Assembly (NCBI GenBank): GCA_050260935.1
Contig: JBLNCU010000168.1
Coordinates: 1-23,556, forward strand
Direction: 5' to 3'
Origin: UBA8346 sp050260935
GTDB lineage: Bacteria > Bacillota > UBA4882 > UBA8346
Length of the DNA stretch: 23,556 nucleotides
The notes below the pieces were generated by a model. That model made no database searches. It saw nothing but the letters and a program-made list of their open reading frames with translations, and had not been told where the DNA came from. Below are positions 1-8,763 of the stretch, piece by piece. A program made the position numbers and the translations under genes. The stretch's first letter is position 1. Each line of letters starts with the position of its first letter.

Positions 1-963
1 AAACTGGGAGGCTTGGGAGAAGAACCTTTGCAAAAGGATGAAGATTAATAAGAGTAAGCCAATGGCAATCTTGGTCCACCATGAACTCAAGGTTCCGTCA
101 AAAGTAATAAAAGTCTGAATAATACCCTGGATCAGGACTCCGACTAAGGTGCCGGCCAGATACCCGATCCCGCCGCTGAGTAGTGTTCCCCCGATAACCA
201 CCGAAGCGATGGCATCCATCTCCAGGCCGTCACCTGACAGCCCGTAGCCGGCTGAAGTATACATGGTAAATACAATACCGGCCAATGCCGATAGAAACCC
301 GCTCATTGTATAAATAGCTATTTTAGTGCGCCCGACCGGAATTCCCATTAATAGCGCGGATTGCGAGTTCCCGCCCAAGGCGTATACATTGCGTCCAAAT
401 CTGGTAAAGTGGGCTATATAAAGGCAAACCAGAAAAATAATCAGAAAAATTAGAACAATCATCGGCAAATGAATTTTATCCGGCAGATCAATACCAGTTT
501 TGGTAAGACTCTTAAAAAAAGCGTTGTTGATTGGTATCGACTCCAGGCTGATCACATTGGCCACCCCGCGGCAGAAATACATTCCGGTAAGGGTAACGAT
601 AAAGGGCGGAGACTTGAAATAGTGAATCAGGCATCCCATTAAAAACCCGATCAGCGCCCCTAAAAATAACGACAAACCGATGGCAAGCAAGGGGTGAACA
701 CTTTCTTTTTCGACCAAAAAAGCGGTTAAAACCCCGGTAAAGGCTACCATCGAACCGACCGACAGATCGATCCCGCCGGAGAGAATCACAAAGGTCATGC
801 CGGTGGCGACGATCCCCAGAAAAGCGTTATCGATAAAGAAATTGACGAAAACCCGCCATGATATAAAACCGGTATAACGCAGGCCGACCAGAATATAAAG
901 GAGTAGGGCCACTCCCATTGTCGCGGTAAAAGGTATTAATTTACGATCCAAACGAAATTTCAT
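1..963 (-). CDS. yjfF: YjfF-like inner-membrane permease of galactofuranose-type ABC importer (partial, C-terminus beyond window)
   Basis: Reading the minus strand from the ATG at 963 gives 321 codons without a stop, running off the window edge. E. coli YjfF has about 331 residues, so only the tail is missing. It is the second transmembrane subunit of a ribose-type (BPD_transp_2) importer. The conserved GGIDLSVGS segment lies near residues 62-70, and a glycine-rich loop (VVIGGTLLSGGIGY) sits near the C-terminus. The protein is strongly hydrophobic throughout, with a short cationic N-terminus. Its ATG overlaps the TGA of the upstream permease gene (ATGA at 960-963), which implies translational coupling and a permease heterodimer. 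Family and gene order fit YtfQRT-YjfF. The substrate galactofuranose is known for E. coli and is inferred here. Confidence 0.9.
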   Translation of the reverse strand, partial: MKFRLDRKLIPFTATMGVALLLYILVGLRYTGFISWRVFVNFFIDNAFLGIVATGMTFVILSGGIDLSVGSMVAFTGVLTAFLVEKESVHPLLAIGLSLFLGALIGFLMGCLIHYFKSPPFIVTLTGMYFCRGVANVISLESIPINNAFFKSLTKTGIDLPDKIHLPMIVLIFLIIFLVCLYIAHFTRFGRNVYALGGNSQSALLMGIPVGRTKIAIYTMSGFLSALAGIVFTMYTSAGYGLSGDGLEMDAIASVVIGGTLLSGGIGYLAGTLVGVLIQGIIQTFITFDGTLSSWWTKIAIGLLLLIFILLQRFFSQASQF

Positions 964-1979
964 GCTGTTTCCCTCCTGAACTTGGCTTTGATGCTCTGCC
1001 GGAATGTCTCGGACTGGAGGAGAATTACCACGACTACTACTAGAGCCTTTACGACGCGAGTGACTTGAACCGGCACTCCCCTGGTCAGGATAGTGGTGGT
1101 CAGGCTTTGAATAATTAACGCCCCGATTACCGATCCTGTCAACGAAAACTTGCCGCCATCCATCGAGGTTCCTCCGATAACAACGGCTAAAATAGCGTCC
1201 AACTCCAACCCCAGCCCGGCTTTGTTGGCATCCGCCCCTTTAATATTGGCCGCCGCGATTAAACCGGCCACTCCGGCGCAGAAACCGGAGAAAATGTACA
1301 CCACTTGTTTGATAAAGCGAACGCTCACACCTGCATATCTACTGGCGGTCGGGTTGCATCCGGTGGCTTCAATAAACAGCCCCAAAGCAGTCTTTCTGGT
1401 CATCAACTGGGTTATTGCAAAGACAATAAGCACAATGGTGATACTGAACGGCAATCCCAACAAAAACCCATTGCCCACAAATTCGAACGGCTTGTTTTCA
1501 AAAGTAACGATCTGACCGTCGGTAATCAATTGGGCAATACCCCGTCCGGCCACCATCAGTATCAGTGAGGCCACAATCGGTTGGACCCCGATGGTCGCCA
1601 CCAAAAAGCCGTTCCAGGTTCCCAGGATGATTGAGACTAGTAAAGGGAGAGTAATTACCAATACCAGCGGCGCATTAACCTTAGCAATTAGAGTGGCGGC
1701 GATCGCTCCGGATATGGCGATAACGGAACCGACCGAAATATCAATGCCGCTGGTGGCGATTACCAGGGTCATGCCGACGGCTATCAAAATAACCGGGGCG
1801 GCCCGGTTCATGATATCGATCAAACTGCCGAAAAGATGGCCGTCTTTAACTTCAATATGGAAGAAGTTCGGGGTAAACAAGAGATTGAATAAGAGAATTG
1901 CCGCCAGGCCCAATAAAGCCCAAAATAGATTGGCGGAACTGTTGCTTTTTAATAAATTATCGTTTGTTTTGTTCAACAT
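960..1979 (-). CDS. ytfT: YtfT-like inner-membrane permease of galactofuranose-type ABC importer
   Basis: This 339-residue polytopic membrane protein belongs to the ribose/galactose-type permease family (BPD_transp_2). It has the hallmark GIDISVGS segment near residue 73 and a C-terminal VVIGGTSMDGGKFSLTGS loop typical of sugar permeases that pair with a double ATPase. Length matches E. coli YtfT (about 341). The start follows the TAA of the ATPase gene after a single base, and an AAAGGA-like ribosome site lies inside the end of that gene. It overlaps the next permease gene by 4 bases, so all subunits appear to be one message. Together the two permeases should form the pore through which YtfQ-delivered sugar passes. 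Family assignment is solid; the sugar is inferred. Confidence 0.92.
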   Translation of the reverse strand: MLNKTNDNLLKSNSSANLFWALLGLAAILLFNLLFTPNFFHIEVKDGHLFGSLIDIMNRAAPVILIAVGMTLVIATSGIDISVGSVIAISGAIAATLIAKVNAPLVLVITLPLLVSIILGTWNGFLVATIGVQPIVASLILMVAGRGIAQLITDGQIVTFENKPFEFVGNGFLLGLPFSITIVLIVFAITQLMTRKTALGLFIEATGCNPTASRYAGVSVRFIKQVVYIFSGFCAGVAGLIAAANIKGADANKAGLGLELDAILAVVIGGTSMDGGKFSLTGSVIGALIIQSLTTTILTRGVPVQVTRVVKALVVVVVILLQSETFRQSIKAKFRRETA

Positions 1980-1980
1980 C

Positions 1981-3501
1981 TTAATTTATTCCTTTAGCAA
2001 TAGTATGCATTATCGCATTCTCAGTGATTTGTTCTCCCGATAATTCGGCTATCTTGTTCCGGTCCCGCAAGACCGTTACCCGGTGTGAACAGCGCACTAC
2101 TTCACTAAGCTCCGACGATATGAACAGGATCGACATTCCTTCCTTGCTTAATGATAGGATTAATTTTTGAATCTCCGCCTTGGCGCCAATATCAATCCCG
2201 CGGGTCGGTTCATCCAGGATCAGAAAGCGGGGATTGGAAGCCAGCCACCGGGCTACGATTACTTTCTGCTGGTTGCCGCCGCTTAAATTTTTGATTTTTT
2301 GATTGGCTGTAGGAGTGCTGATATTTAAGGCCCGAATATAGCTGGCGGCGATCTCCTCCTGCGTTTTTCGGGAGATTGCCTTAAACCAGCCTTTTCTGGC
2401 TTGCAACGCCAGCATAATATTTTCACGCACTGTTAGTTCCTCAATCACTCCGGAGCTTTTACGGTCTTCAGGGCAAAAGCCGAATCCGCAGGCAATGGCC
2501 TTTCTGGGTGATGTCACAGCCACCGTTTTACCGTCAACTATTATCTCGCCATAATCAGCCCTGTCAACGCCGAAAAGCAACCGGGCGATTTCGGTCCGTC
2601 CCGATCCCAATAGACCGGCTAAACCAAGTACTTCCCCAATGCGAAAGTCCTGATCGAAGGGTGCGATATCCCCTTTTTTGGTCAGACTTCGAACCTTCAT
2701 AAATGGCGCTGCCTTAGCTTTTTCCACTGTTGTCACTCCGGTGGATACTTCGTCAAACTCAATCAAATCCTTACCCATCATCTTGGCGATCAATTCCACC
2801 TTGGGTAAAGAGGCGGTTTCAAATTCGCCGACCAGTTGACCGTTGCGTAAGACAGTAACCCTATCGGAGATTTCATAGACCTGATCCAAAAAATGCGTAA
2901 CGAAAATAATTCCCAGCCCCTCATTTTTAAGTTTCCGCATTATCGTAAACAACTGGTTTACTTCATTTGTATCAAGACTGGAAGTGGGTTCATCGAGAAT
3001 TAAAATCTTGGCGGAAAAATCCAAGGCGCGGGCGATGGCCACCATCTGTTGAATGGCGATGGAATATGATGATAACTGTTGTTTTACATCTAGCCACAAA
3101 TTGAGGCGGGCCAGAGCTGCTTCGGCGTCGGTCTTTATCCTGTTCCAATCGATAGCGCCGAATTTTTTTACCGGTTGGCGTCCTAAATAAATATTTTCAG
3201 CCACCGAAAGAGTCGGGACCAGATTGATCTCCTGATATACCGTGCTAATACCCAATTCCTGGGCTTGGTTCGGCGAATGCGGGCTGATTTCCCGGCCTTC
3301 GAGAAAAATTTGGCCTTGATCCCTGCCGTAGACTCCGGTCAGTAATTTAATCAAGGTTGATTTTCCAGCGCCGTTTTCACCCATTAGGGCGTGGACTTCA
3401 CCTCGTCTGAGATTGAAGTTCACTCCGGCAAGAGCTTTCACCCCGGGAAAGCTCTTGCTTATTCTTCGCATTGAAAGAAGAACTGGAGTGGTTGTCGACA
3501 T
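1981..3501 (-). CDS. ytfR: YtfR-like double-domain ATPase of galactofuranose-type sugar importer
   Basis: This 506-residue tandem ABC ATPase has the usual length for RbsA/MglA/YtfR proteins. Domain 1 has a canonical Walker A (GENGAGKST, residues 41-49), Walker B with LDEPTSSLD (169-177) and a weak signature (SIAIQQ). Domain 2 has a degenerate Walker A (GLLGSGRTE, about 296-304, lacking the GKS/T lysine), a perfect LSGGNQQK signature (406-413) and LDEPTRGID (429-437). This asymmetry is normal in the sugar subfamily, where only one site is expected to be fully catalytic. The ATG at 3501 follows AGAGG by 7 bases. It lies 58 bases downstream of the binding-protein gene and energises the two permeases that follow. 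Function is confident; the substrate rests on the neighbouring YtfQ. Confidence 0.93.
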   Translation of the reverse strand: MSTTTPVLLSMRRISKSFPGVKALAGVNFNLRRGEVHALMGENGAGKSTLIKLLTGVYGRDQGQIFLEGREISPHSPNQAQELGISTVYQEINLVPTLSVAENIYLGRQPVKKFGAIDWNRIKTDAEAALARLNLWLDVKQQLSSYSIAIQQMVAIARALDFSAKILILDEPTSSLDTNEVNQLFTIMRKLKNEGLGIIFVTHFLDQVYEISDRVTVLRNGQLVGEFETASLPKVELIAKMMGKDLIEFDEVSTGVTTVEKAKAAPFMKVRSLTKKGDIAPFDQDFRIGEVLGLAGLLGSGRTEIARLLFGVDRADYGEIIVDGKTVAVTSPRKAIACGFGFCPEDRKSSGVIEELTVRENIMLALQARKGWFKAISRKTQEEIAASYIRALNISTPTANQKIKNLSGGNQQKVIVARWLASNPRFLILDEPTRGIDIGAKAEIQKLILSLSKEGMSILFISSELSEVVRCSHRVTVLRDRNKIAELSGEQITENAIMHTIAKGIN

Positions 3502-3559
3502 GATAAACCTCTTTAATCAGTTTAAATTAATATAAGATATTGATATACCGCTATCGTCA

Positions 3560-4504
3560 TTAATACTTTCTGGAGTTGATAACGTCCTTGGCGACTTCCA
3601 TCGGGAAAATTCCGTCTTTTTGAACAACCCATTTCGGATAGGTCTTGCCTTCGATAGCTCCGATAAGGGTATCAAAACCGATCGGTCCGAGCAGCGGGTT
3701 ACACTCAACGGTGCAGTTGAGTTTTCCGGCTACCATCGCCTCAAAAGCAGCTTTTACGCCGTCAATGGAGATCAAGATGATGTCTTTACCCGGTTTTTTA
3801 CCTGCTTCCTCAATGGCTTGAATCGCGCCGAGAGCCATGTCGTCATTATGGGCGTATACGGCGTTGATCCTCTTGTCGGCTTTTAAGAAAGCTTCCATGA
3901 CTTCCTTGCCGCCGGCGCGGGTGAAGTCCCCGGTTTGGGATTTCACGATCTTCATATTCGGAAATTTAGCAATGGCTTTCTCGAAACCTTTTTTCCGCTC
4001 GATAGCGGCGGAAGCTCCGGGGGTTCCTTGCAGCTCGGCGATGAAGGCCTTGCCGTTCATCTTCTTGGCCAGCCACTCGCCGGCGGCCTTACCTTCCCAA
4101 ATAAAATCGGAGGTTATTTTGCAAACGTAAAGCGATTCATCTTTAACCACAATGCCGCGGTCCAACAATACAACCGGGATCTTGGCGTCTTTTGCCTCTT
4201 GCAAAACATCCTCCCAGCCAGATTCGACAACCGGGGCCAACAGGATTCCGTCTACCTTTTGGGCGATGAACGAACGGAGGGCCTTGATCTGGTTCTCCTG
4301 TTTTTGTTGAGCATCGGAGAACTTCAGTTCAATACCACGTTCAGCGGCGGTGGCTTTAACGGAATCGGTTTCAGCCGTCCGCCAGCCGCTCTCGGCTCCG
4401 ATCTGCGCAAAACCGATAACGTATTTTTTCGGCGCGCCGAAAACGCTTACGGCCATTACTAAAATCAGCAACAACACGACTACGGTTAAAAGGCTTTTTT
4501 TCAA
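3560..4504 (-). CDS. ytfQ: YtfQ-like periplasmic galactofuranose-type sugar-binding protein
   Basis: Soluble receptor of the ABC importer, 314 residues (E. coli YtfQ 318). A signal peptide (MKKSLLTVV..., hydrophobic to about residue 22) ends VFG-A with no lipobox cysteine, so it looks freely exported. The mature part follows E. coli YtfQ closely as I recall it: IGAESGWR (35-42), DAQQKQENQIKA (64-75), LLDR (113-116), ELQGTPGAS (157-165), GDFTR (192-196), AHNDDM (218-223) and SIDG (246-249). YtfQ is the characterised galactofuranose receptor of E. coli. The start codon is TTG at 4502-4504, preceded by AAAGGAGG with an 8-base spacer. It is the first gene of the ytfQ-ytfR-ytfT-yjfF unit and directly follows the YesMN terminator. 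Closely related furanoses remain possible ligands. Confidence 0.93.
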   Translation of the reverse strand: MKKSLLTVVVLLLILVMAVSVFGAPKKYVIGFAQIGAESGWRTAETDSVKATAAERGIELKFSDAQQKQENQIKALRSFIAQKVDGILLAPVVESGWEDVLQEAKDAKIPVVLLDRGIVVKDESLYVCKITSDFIWEGKAAGEWLAKKMNGKAFIAELQGTPGASAAIERKKGFEKAIAKFPNMKIVKSQTGDFTRAGGKEVMEAFLKADKRINAVYAHNDDMALGAIQAIEEAGKKPGKDIILISIDGVKAAFEAMVAGKLNCTVECNPLLGPIGFDTLIGAIEGKTYPKWVVQKDGIFPMEVAKDVINSRKY

Positions 4505-4583
4505 AACTAGTTCCTCCTTTAAAATAAGTAAATTTCAACGCCTACTATAATCCTGACCAACTTTTCGGGAGACCACCCCCCTT

Positions 4584-4614
4584 AAAAAACAATCTTAGCC
4601 TTGCCAAAGCTAAG
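4584..4614 (-). terminator. attenuator-like hairpin in the ytfQ leader
   Basis: On the minus strand CTTAGC...GCTAAG (4594-4614) forms a stem of 6 bp plus 2 more past a one-base bulge, followed by ATTG and six T (4584-4589). It sits about 80 bases upstream of the ytfQ start, downstream of the YesN terminator. It could be a leader attenuator or a second weak terminator. I see no obvious antiterminator. Confidence 0.35.
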
Positions 4615-4716
4615 CCGCACCTTTATAGTACCGGTTAAGAAGGAAAAAATGAATCAATTGTTTTTCAAAAACCTTTAACAATTTTTCGCTTAAAGCCGGC
4701 TCAAAATTCCAATTGT

Positions 4717-4755
4717 AAAAAAAATCCGTCTCCCTGTTCAAGGAAGACGGATTTT
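4717..4755 (-). terminator. Rho-independent terminator after the YesMN pair
   Basis: A perfect 11-bp stem (AAAATCCGTCT paired with AGACGGATTTT) closes a short loop and is followed on the minus strand by eight T (4717-4724). It lies 40 bases past the response-regulator stop and separates that transcript from the ytfQ operon. Confidence 0.9.
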
Positions 4756-4794
4756 AATACTTAATTGCCGAAGATTTAGCTTCTTTGGCCGCGA

Positions 4795-6432
4795 CTAGTT
4801 ACCCTTGTTAGTATCCTGGTCTTTGAATTTATTCTTAAACTCAGTCGGCGACACCCCGACATACTTCTTAAAAACAGTACTGAAATAGGTGGGGTTGTTG
4901 TATCCAACCATGTAGCATACTTCGTAACTTTTGTAATTGGAAACCATCAGTAATTCCTTGGCTTTCTCCAGCCTGATTTGGTTTAAATAATCAGTAAAAT
5001 TTGTCCCCACCTCTTGTTTAAAAGTAAAACTCAAGTAACACGGCCCCATATTGACGTACCGGGCCACTTCATCCAGGGTCAGATCCTCCTTGGCATAGTT
5101 CGACCTTAAAAACTCTTTCGCTTTTTCAATGGTCTGGTAAAATTTGTTGGACTTTCTGATATGAATATAGTCACTAATCCGGGCTAAAACCTCGGTTAGC
5201 CGGTTGGCCATATCCGCAGCCGTTTGACAGGCGATAATCCGGTTATACTCTTCCAAGGGGTCGTTAAATACTTCCTCTCCAGAACCGCCGGCTTCCTTTA
5301 AAATCTTTAAGGCCTGGGTGAAAGTACCGCCCACAATTGCCTGCAGTAACCCCTGTGAACCGCCTTGTAACGCCAGAATATCGACTAAATTCTTCAACTT
5401 CTCCGCCATCAAATTTTTATCGCCGGTTACAATTGCCGAAACTACGGCAGTCACATCATAGTCGAAGGATTTAGCCTCCCTTTGGGGTTGAAGATTGAGA
5501 TCCTTAAAATAGATATTGCGGTTCTTACCAAGAATAAACTGATAGTTGAGGGCTTCGGACGCCTCCCGGTAAGAGTTGGCCAAGTTTTGAACCGACCGGC
5601 AGATATTTCCCACTCCCACCGTGAAGGTACAGCCTGTTTCCGCTTTCATTTTATAATGAGTCTCTTTTAAAATGGATTCTATTGCCTCATCCGCGCAGCA
5701 AGCTTCTTCCCTGCCGAGGATAACCAGCACCCGTTTATGAGCCGCTTCCAAGGCCAGAACGAAAGTCTCTTCACTTGCATGGGTCCTTTTTATCAGTTCA
5801 TTAAAGGCTCTTTCCAGTTCTTTTCTTTGCTGGTCAGACAGATCTTTGGCGATGATGTAATAGTCGTCCAACTGAATCAGGCAAACCCGCCCCCAAAAAT
5901 ACGCTGGGTCGATCTGCAGCTCCGCGGTTTTTAAATCAATCTCTGCCGGATCGATATTTTCAGTGAGCAAATCCCGGAGAAACTTTTCTTGAAATAAAGG
6001 AAGGCTGGAAGCGACTTTTTGCTGCAGACTGAGCACCTCAAGTTCTTTTCTTTTACGCGTTTCATCGCTGGCCAGAATATTTCTCAATAACACCTGTAAA
6101 TAATCAAGGTCAATCGGTTTTAAAATATAATCGTAAGCCCCTAATTTCAAGGCTTTCTGGGCATAATGAAACTCATCGTGACCGCTGATAATCACGATAT
6201 ACATCTGGGGATACTTGGGTTTAACCCTTTCAATGAGCTGCAGGCCGTCGATAAAAGGCATTTTAACATCGGTAATCAAAAGGTCGGGGTTAGCGGCTTC
6301 AATCACCTGAATGGCTTGTTCTCCATCCTCAGCCTGCCCGGCGATGGAAAACCCCAGGCTCTCCCAGGGTACCCCGGCGGCCAGGCCCTCGCGGATTATA
6401 TCTTCGTCATCAACCAAGACTACTTTTAACAC
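4795..6432 (-). CDS. yesN: YesN-type response regulator with AraC-family DNA-binding domain
   Basis: Transcriptional regulator partner of the adjacent sensor kinase. The N-terminal receiver domain has the acidic pair DDE (8-10), phospho-acceptor Asp in ITDVKMP (residue 55 from the GTG start used here) and the conserved Lys in YILKPID (105). A long central region of about 300 residues is typical of YesN. The C-terminus holds two AraC-type helix-turn-helices (LTLDEVARYVNMGPCYLSFTFK and the SYEVCYMVGYNNPTYFSTVFKKYVGVSP region). I prefer the GTG at 6432, with GGAGG 9 bases upstream and an MLKVVLVDDE start. The in-frame TTG at 6441 is only 1 base from that ribosome site. The gene overlaps the kinase gene by 23 bases, and a terminator follows. 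Likely target: the downstream ytfQ operon. YesN is used as a family name, not a proven orthologue. Confidence 0.9.
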   Translation of the reverse strand: MLKVVLVDDEDIIREGLAAGVPWESLGFSIAGQAEDGEQAIQVIEAANPDLLITDVKMPFIDGLQLIERVKPKYPQMYIVIISGHDEFHYAQKALKLGAYDYILKPIDLDYLQVLLRNILASDETRKRKELEVLSLQQKVASSLPLFQEKFLRDLLTENIDPAEIDLKTAELQIDPAYFWGRVCLIQLDDYYIIAKDLSDQQRKELERAFNELIKRTHASEETFVLALEAAHKRVLVILGREEACCADEAIESILKETHYKMKAETGCTFTVGVGNICRSVQNLANSYREASEALNYQFILGKNRNIYFKDLNLQPQREAKSFDYDVTAVVSAIVTGDKNLMAEKLKNLVDILALQGGSQGLLQAIVGGTFTQALKILKEAGGSGEEVFNDPLEEYNRIIACQTAADMANRLTEVLARISDYIHIRKSNKFYQTIEKAKEFLRSNYAKEDLTLDEVARYVNMGPCYLSFTFKQEVGTNFTDYLNQIRLEKAKELLMVSNYKSYEVCYMVGYNNPTYFSTVFKKYVGVSPTEFKNKFKDQDTNKGN

Positions 6433-8236
6433 TCTCTTCAACCTCCAGGATTTTAGGGATCTTGATCTCCACTTTGGTCCCTCTGCCGTATTCGCTAAAG
6501 AAGGTTAGACCATACTCCGGCCCGAAATAGATTTTTATCCGTTCATTAACATTTTTCAGACCGTAACTTTTGAGCCTTTCCCCGCTGGAATTCTTTAAAG
6601 TATTCTCCAAAGCCTTCAACTTTTCCCGGGTCATTCCGATTCCGGTATCGCTGACTTCAAAAATTAGGCAATCCTCATCCTCCCGGGCTGTGATCATGAT
6701 CTTCCCGGGCTCCCTCTTCATTTTGATCCCGTGGTAAATCGCATTTTCAATCAACGGCTGTAAAATCAATTTTAAGGTCTGGTATTTGGTTAGCTCCTCG
6801 GGAATGGCAATCTCGTAACTGAATTTGTTTTTATAACGGATATGTTGAATAGTTAAATAACTGTCGCTATGTTCAACCTCTTCCTGAATGGAGATTATGT
6901 CCCGGCCGCGGCTGATCCCGATCCGGAAAAGCTTGGTCAAGGCGGTGGCCATGGTAATTACCTCTTCATCCCTTTTGGCTCTGGAGAGCCAGATAATGGA
7001 GTCTAAAGTGTTGTACAAAAAATGGGGGTTGATTTGAGCCTGGAGGGCCTTTAATTCCGCCTTCCGCAGTTCTTGCTGTTCCTCGTAAACCTTGGCCATT
7101 AGTTTACCGATCTCGCCGATCATCAGGTTGAAACTTCTCCCTAACTGCCCCACCTCATCGTTATACTTCACATTCATATAGACGGAGAGATCCCCCTCCT
7201 CCGCCTTCCGCATCAAGGAAATCAATTTTTTAATTGGGTCTACCACTGAACCCGCTATTGCCCAGGCGGCCCCCAATGCCACCAGACAAAGGACCAGCAA
7301 TAGCCCGGCAATGATTAAACCTACCATCCGGCTTTCCTTAGTCAATTCGTTAACTGGAAGCACACCCACTATTCTCCAGCCGTTGACCGGGGATCTCTTA
7401 TAAAGCACTATTGAATTTTTACCATCGATGTTTACCGCGGAGTTCCTGTCAAAACTGGCTGTGTCCTTGATGGTTTTTAGATCCAGCGGGATCTTCAAAG
7501 AAACCTTTGATTTATTGGGATAAGATACGACATTGTTATTTTTATCGAGGATAAACATATACCCGGTCTTACCCAATCTTGAACCGGTTATTTTTGAGAA
7601 ACGTTCCTCCTCGATGTCAATTAAAACAACTCCCGATATTCTTCCGCTGGCTTTGTCGACAATGGGGAAGCCGACCGATACAAACAATTGGCCGACAGTC
7701 TCCACCGCAAAAGAACCTTTATGAGTGCTGAACCAGACCGGTTCTTTGGAATGAATAATCTTCCGGTACCAATCCGTATCTCGGAGATCGGCGGCCTTGA
7801 CTGAATAAAAATTGGATTTATATTTGCCACCGTTGGCGCCGATCACATAAAAACCAAAAAACTCATCGCGATAGCTGCTTTGAATAAAATTCAACCTGGT
7901 ATCCATCGATAAATCAGTCGAGAATCTTTGGGCAATATCGGCCTCCAATGGCTTGCGGAGAGCGGTTTGGATAATCGGCTCGTCGGCCACCATCACCGAC
8001 ACTCTGTAGGAATCTAGCAGCAGGTTATTAATTTCACTGGTGACCTGGGTAATCATCTGGCCGCTGAATTGAATCGCCCGGTCGGTGATAATCCGCACCG
8101 AAATCGAATAGGAGATAAAACCGATGAGGAGTATCGGTATTATCGATACTAACACGAAGTATAATAAAAGCCGGGAGCGTAGGGGTATAGCGGTAAACCG
8201 CGATTTAATCGAAGCAAGCACCGAAGCCACCCTCAA
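6410..8236 (-). CDS. yesM: YesM-type membrane sensor histidine kinase
   Basis: Sensor of a two-component system, 608 residues from the TTG at 8236. Layout: TM1 about 22-45; an extracytoplasmic dCache-like sensor about 46-300 (DTDWYRKI, GYMFILDKNNNVVSYP); TM2 about 304-328; HAMP about 330-385; the His_kinase (PF06580) motif QINPHFLYNTLD with His405; and an HATPase domain with LQPLIENAIYHG (Asn498) and DTGIGM (530-535). A GTG at 8221 with GAGGGTGG 5 bases upstream is an equally good start. It is co-translated with the response regulator by overlap. Such pairs usually sense extracellular sugar, often together with a binding protein, and control neighbouring ABC importers. The nearest candidates are YtfQ and the LacI-flanked importer. 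The ligand is unknown. Confidence 0.9.
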   Translation of the reverse strand: MRVASVLASIKSRFTAIPLRSRLLLYFVLVSIIPILLIGFISYSISVRIITDRAIQFSGQMITQVTSEINNLLLDSYRVSVMVADEPIIQTALRKPLEADIAQRFSTDLSMDTRLNFIQSSYRDEFFGFYVIGANGGKYKSNFYSVKAADLRDTDWYRKIIHSKEPVWFSTHKGSFAVETVGQLFVSVGFPIVDKASGRISGVVLIDIEEERFSKITGSRLGKTGYMFILDKNNNVVSYPNKSKVSLKIPLDLKTIKDTASFDRNSAVNIDGKNSIVLYKRSPVNGWRIVGVLPVNELTKESRMVGLIIAGLLLVLCLVALGAAWAIAGSVVDPIKKLISLMRKAEEGDLSVYMNVKYNDEVGQLGRSFNLMIGEIGKLMAKVYEEQQELRKAELKALQAQINPHFLYNTLDSIIWLSRAKRDEEVITMATALTKLFRIGISRGRDIISIQEEVEHSDSYLTIQHIRYKNKFSYEIAIPEELTKYQTLKLILQPLIENAIYHGIKMKREPGKIMITAREDEDCLIFEVSDTGIGMTREKLKALENTLKNSSGERLKSYGLKNVNERIKIYFGPEYGLTFFSEYGRGTKVEIKIPKILEVEESVKSSLG

Positions 8237-8349
8237 TTAATTCTTTTTAAAATAACCCGGGCCGAATGCCGGATGGATCGTCCACCCTCAACAAGAATAA
8301 TTTGGCGCTTTTAAGTGATTCGTTCTTAACCGCTTATTTCCTCCTTTAA

Positions 8350-8371
8350 CAATATTATAATAGGGTTCTGT
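8350..8371 (-). promoter_or_regulatory. putative promoter for the sensor kinase operon
   Basis: A consensus -10 TATAAT lies at 8354-8359 on the minus strand, with no good -35 at 16-18 bases. Immediately upstream is ACAGAACC (8364-8371). The same arrangement occurs before the amidohydrolase gene (9837-9858). The rest of the gap 8237-8405 holds an orphan AAAGGAGG (8340-8347) with no start codon after it, and otherwise nothing I recognise. Confidence 0.4.
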
Positions 8372-8405
8372 AAAACCAAAAATTTATTGATATAACCGTA
8401 TTTTT

Positions 8406-8727
8406 TTAATTGCTGGGGCAGGATTTTCCGCCACTTTTGTCGGATCTTTTGATGGCTTTAACAATGGCAGTAAAATCAATATCATGATCAAGATGCAAAG
8501 CCAACGGGACTTTGGCTTTCTCATGCAGCTATCTTTCCGAAGGCCGCCACATAGTCGAGGCCGGCATATTTTGCTCCATTCTCGGTAACCATTAATATTA
8601 CGGGCGAATTTAACTCTTCCGCTCCGAAGAAAATTGGCTTTTACATACTCCAGATTAATAAAATCAAGACCACAATAGCTCCTTTCCCTTTATGATTTAA
8701 TAATTCTGTATGCGATACAGGGTCCAT
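8406..8727 (-). pseudogene. relic of class II tagatose/fructose-bisphosphate aldolase (N-terminal third, multiple frameshifts)
   Basis: Not an open frame, but minus-strand translation in three shifting frames rebuilds an aldolase N-terminus. It starts MDPVSHTELLNHKGKGAIV at 8727. A shift gives LDFINLEYVKA, a further shift gives AEELNSPVILMVTENGAKYAGLDYVAAFGKIA, and a third gives EKAKVPLALHLDHDIDFTAI before a stop at 8406. The order and spacing (NxxNLE, then AEExxSPVIL, KYAG, then LHLDHxxDF) match GatY/KbaY/FbaA. The LHLDH element carries the catalytic Asp and first zinc His of that family. At least three indels are present and the C-terminal two-thirds is gone. It sits 36 bases past the amidohydrolase stop, consistent with a former operon partner. 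The choice between tagatose- and fructose-bisphosphate aldolase cannot be made from this fragment. Confidence 0.75.
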
Positions 8728-8763
8728 TAAACTTTCCACCGTAAGTCCACATCATTTTATTCC

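Noticed and set aside
1150..2043. Plus-strand open frames opposite the permease and ATPase genes
   Set aside because: They are antisense shadows of strongly conserved minus-strand genes, with no ribosome sites or recognisable domains.
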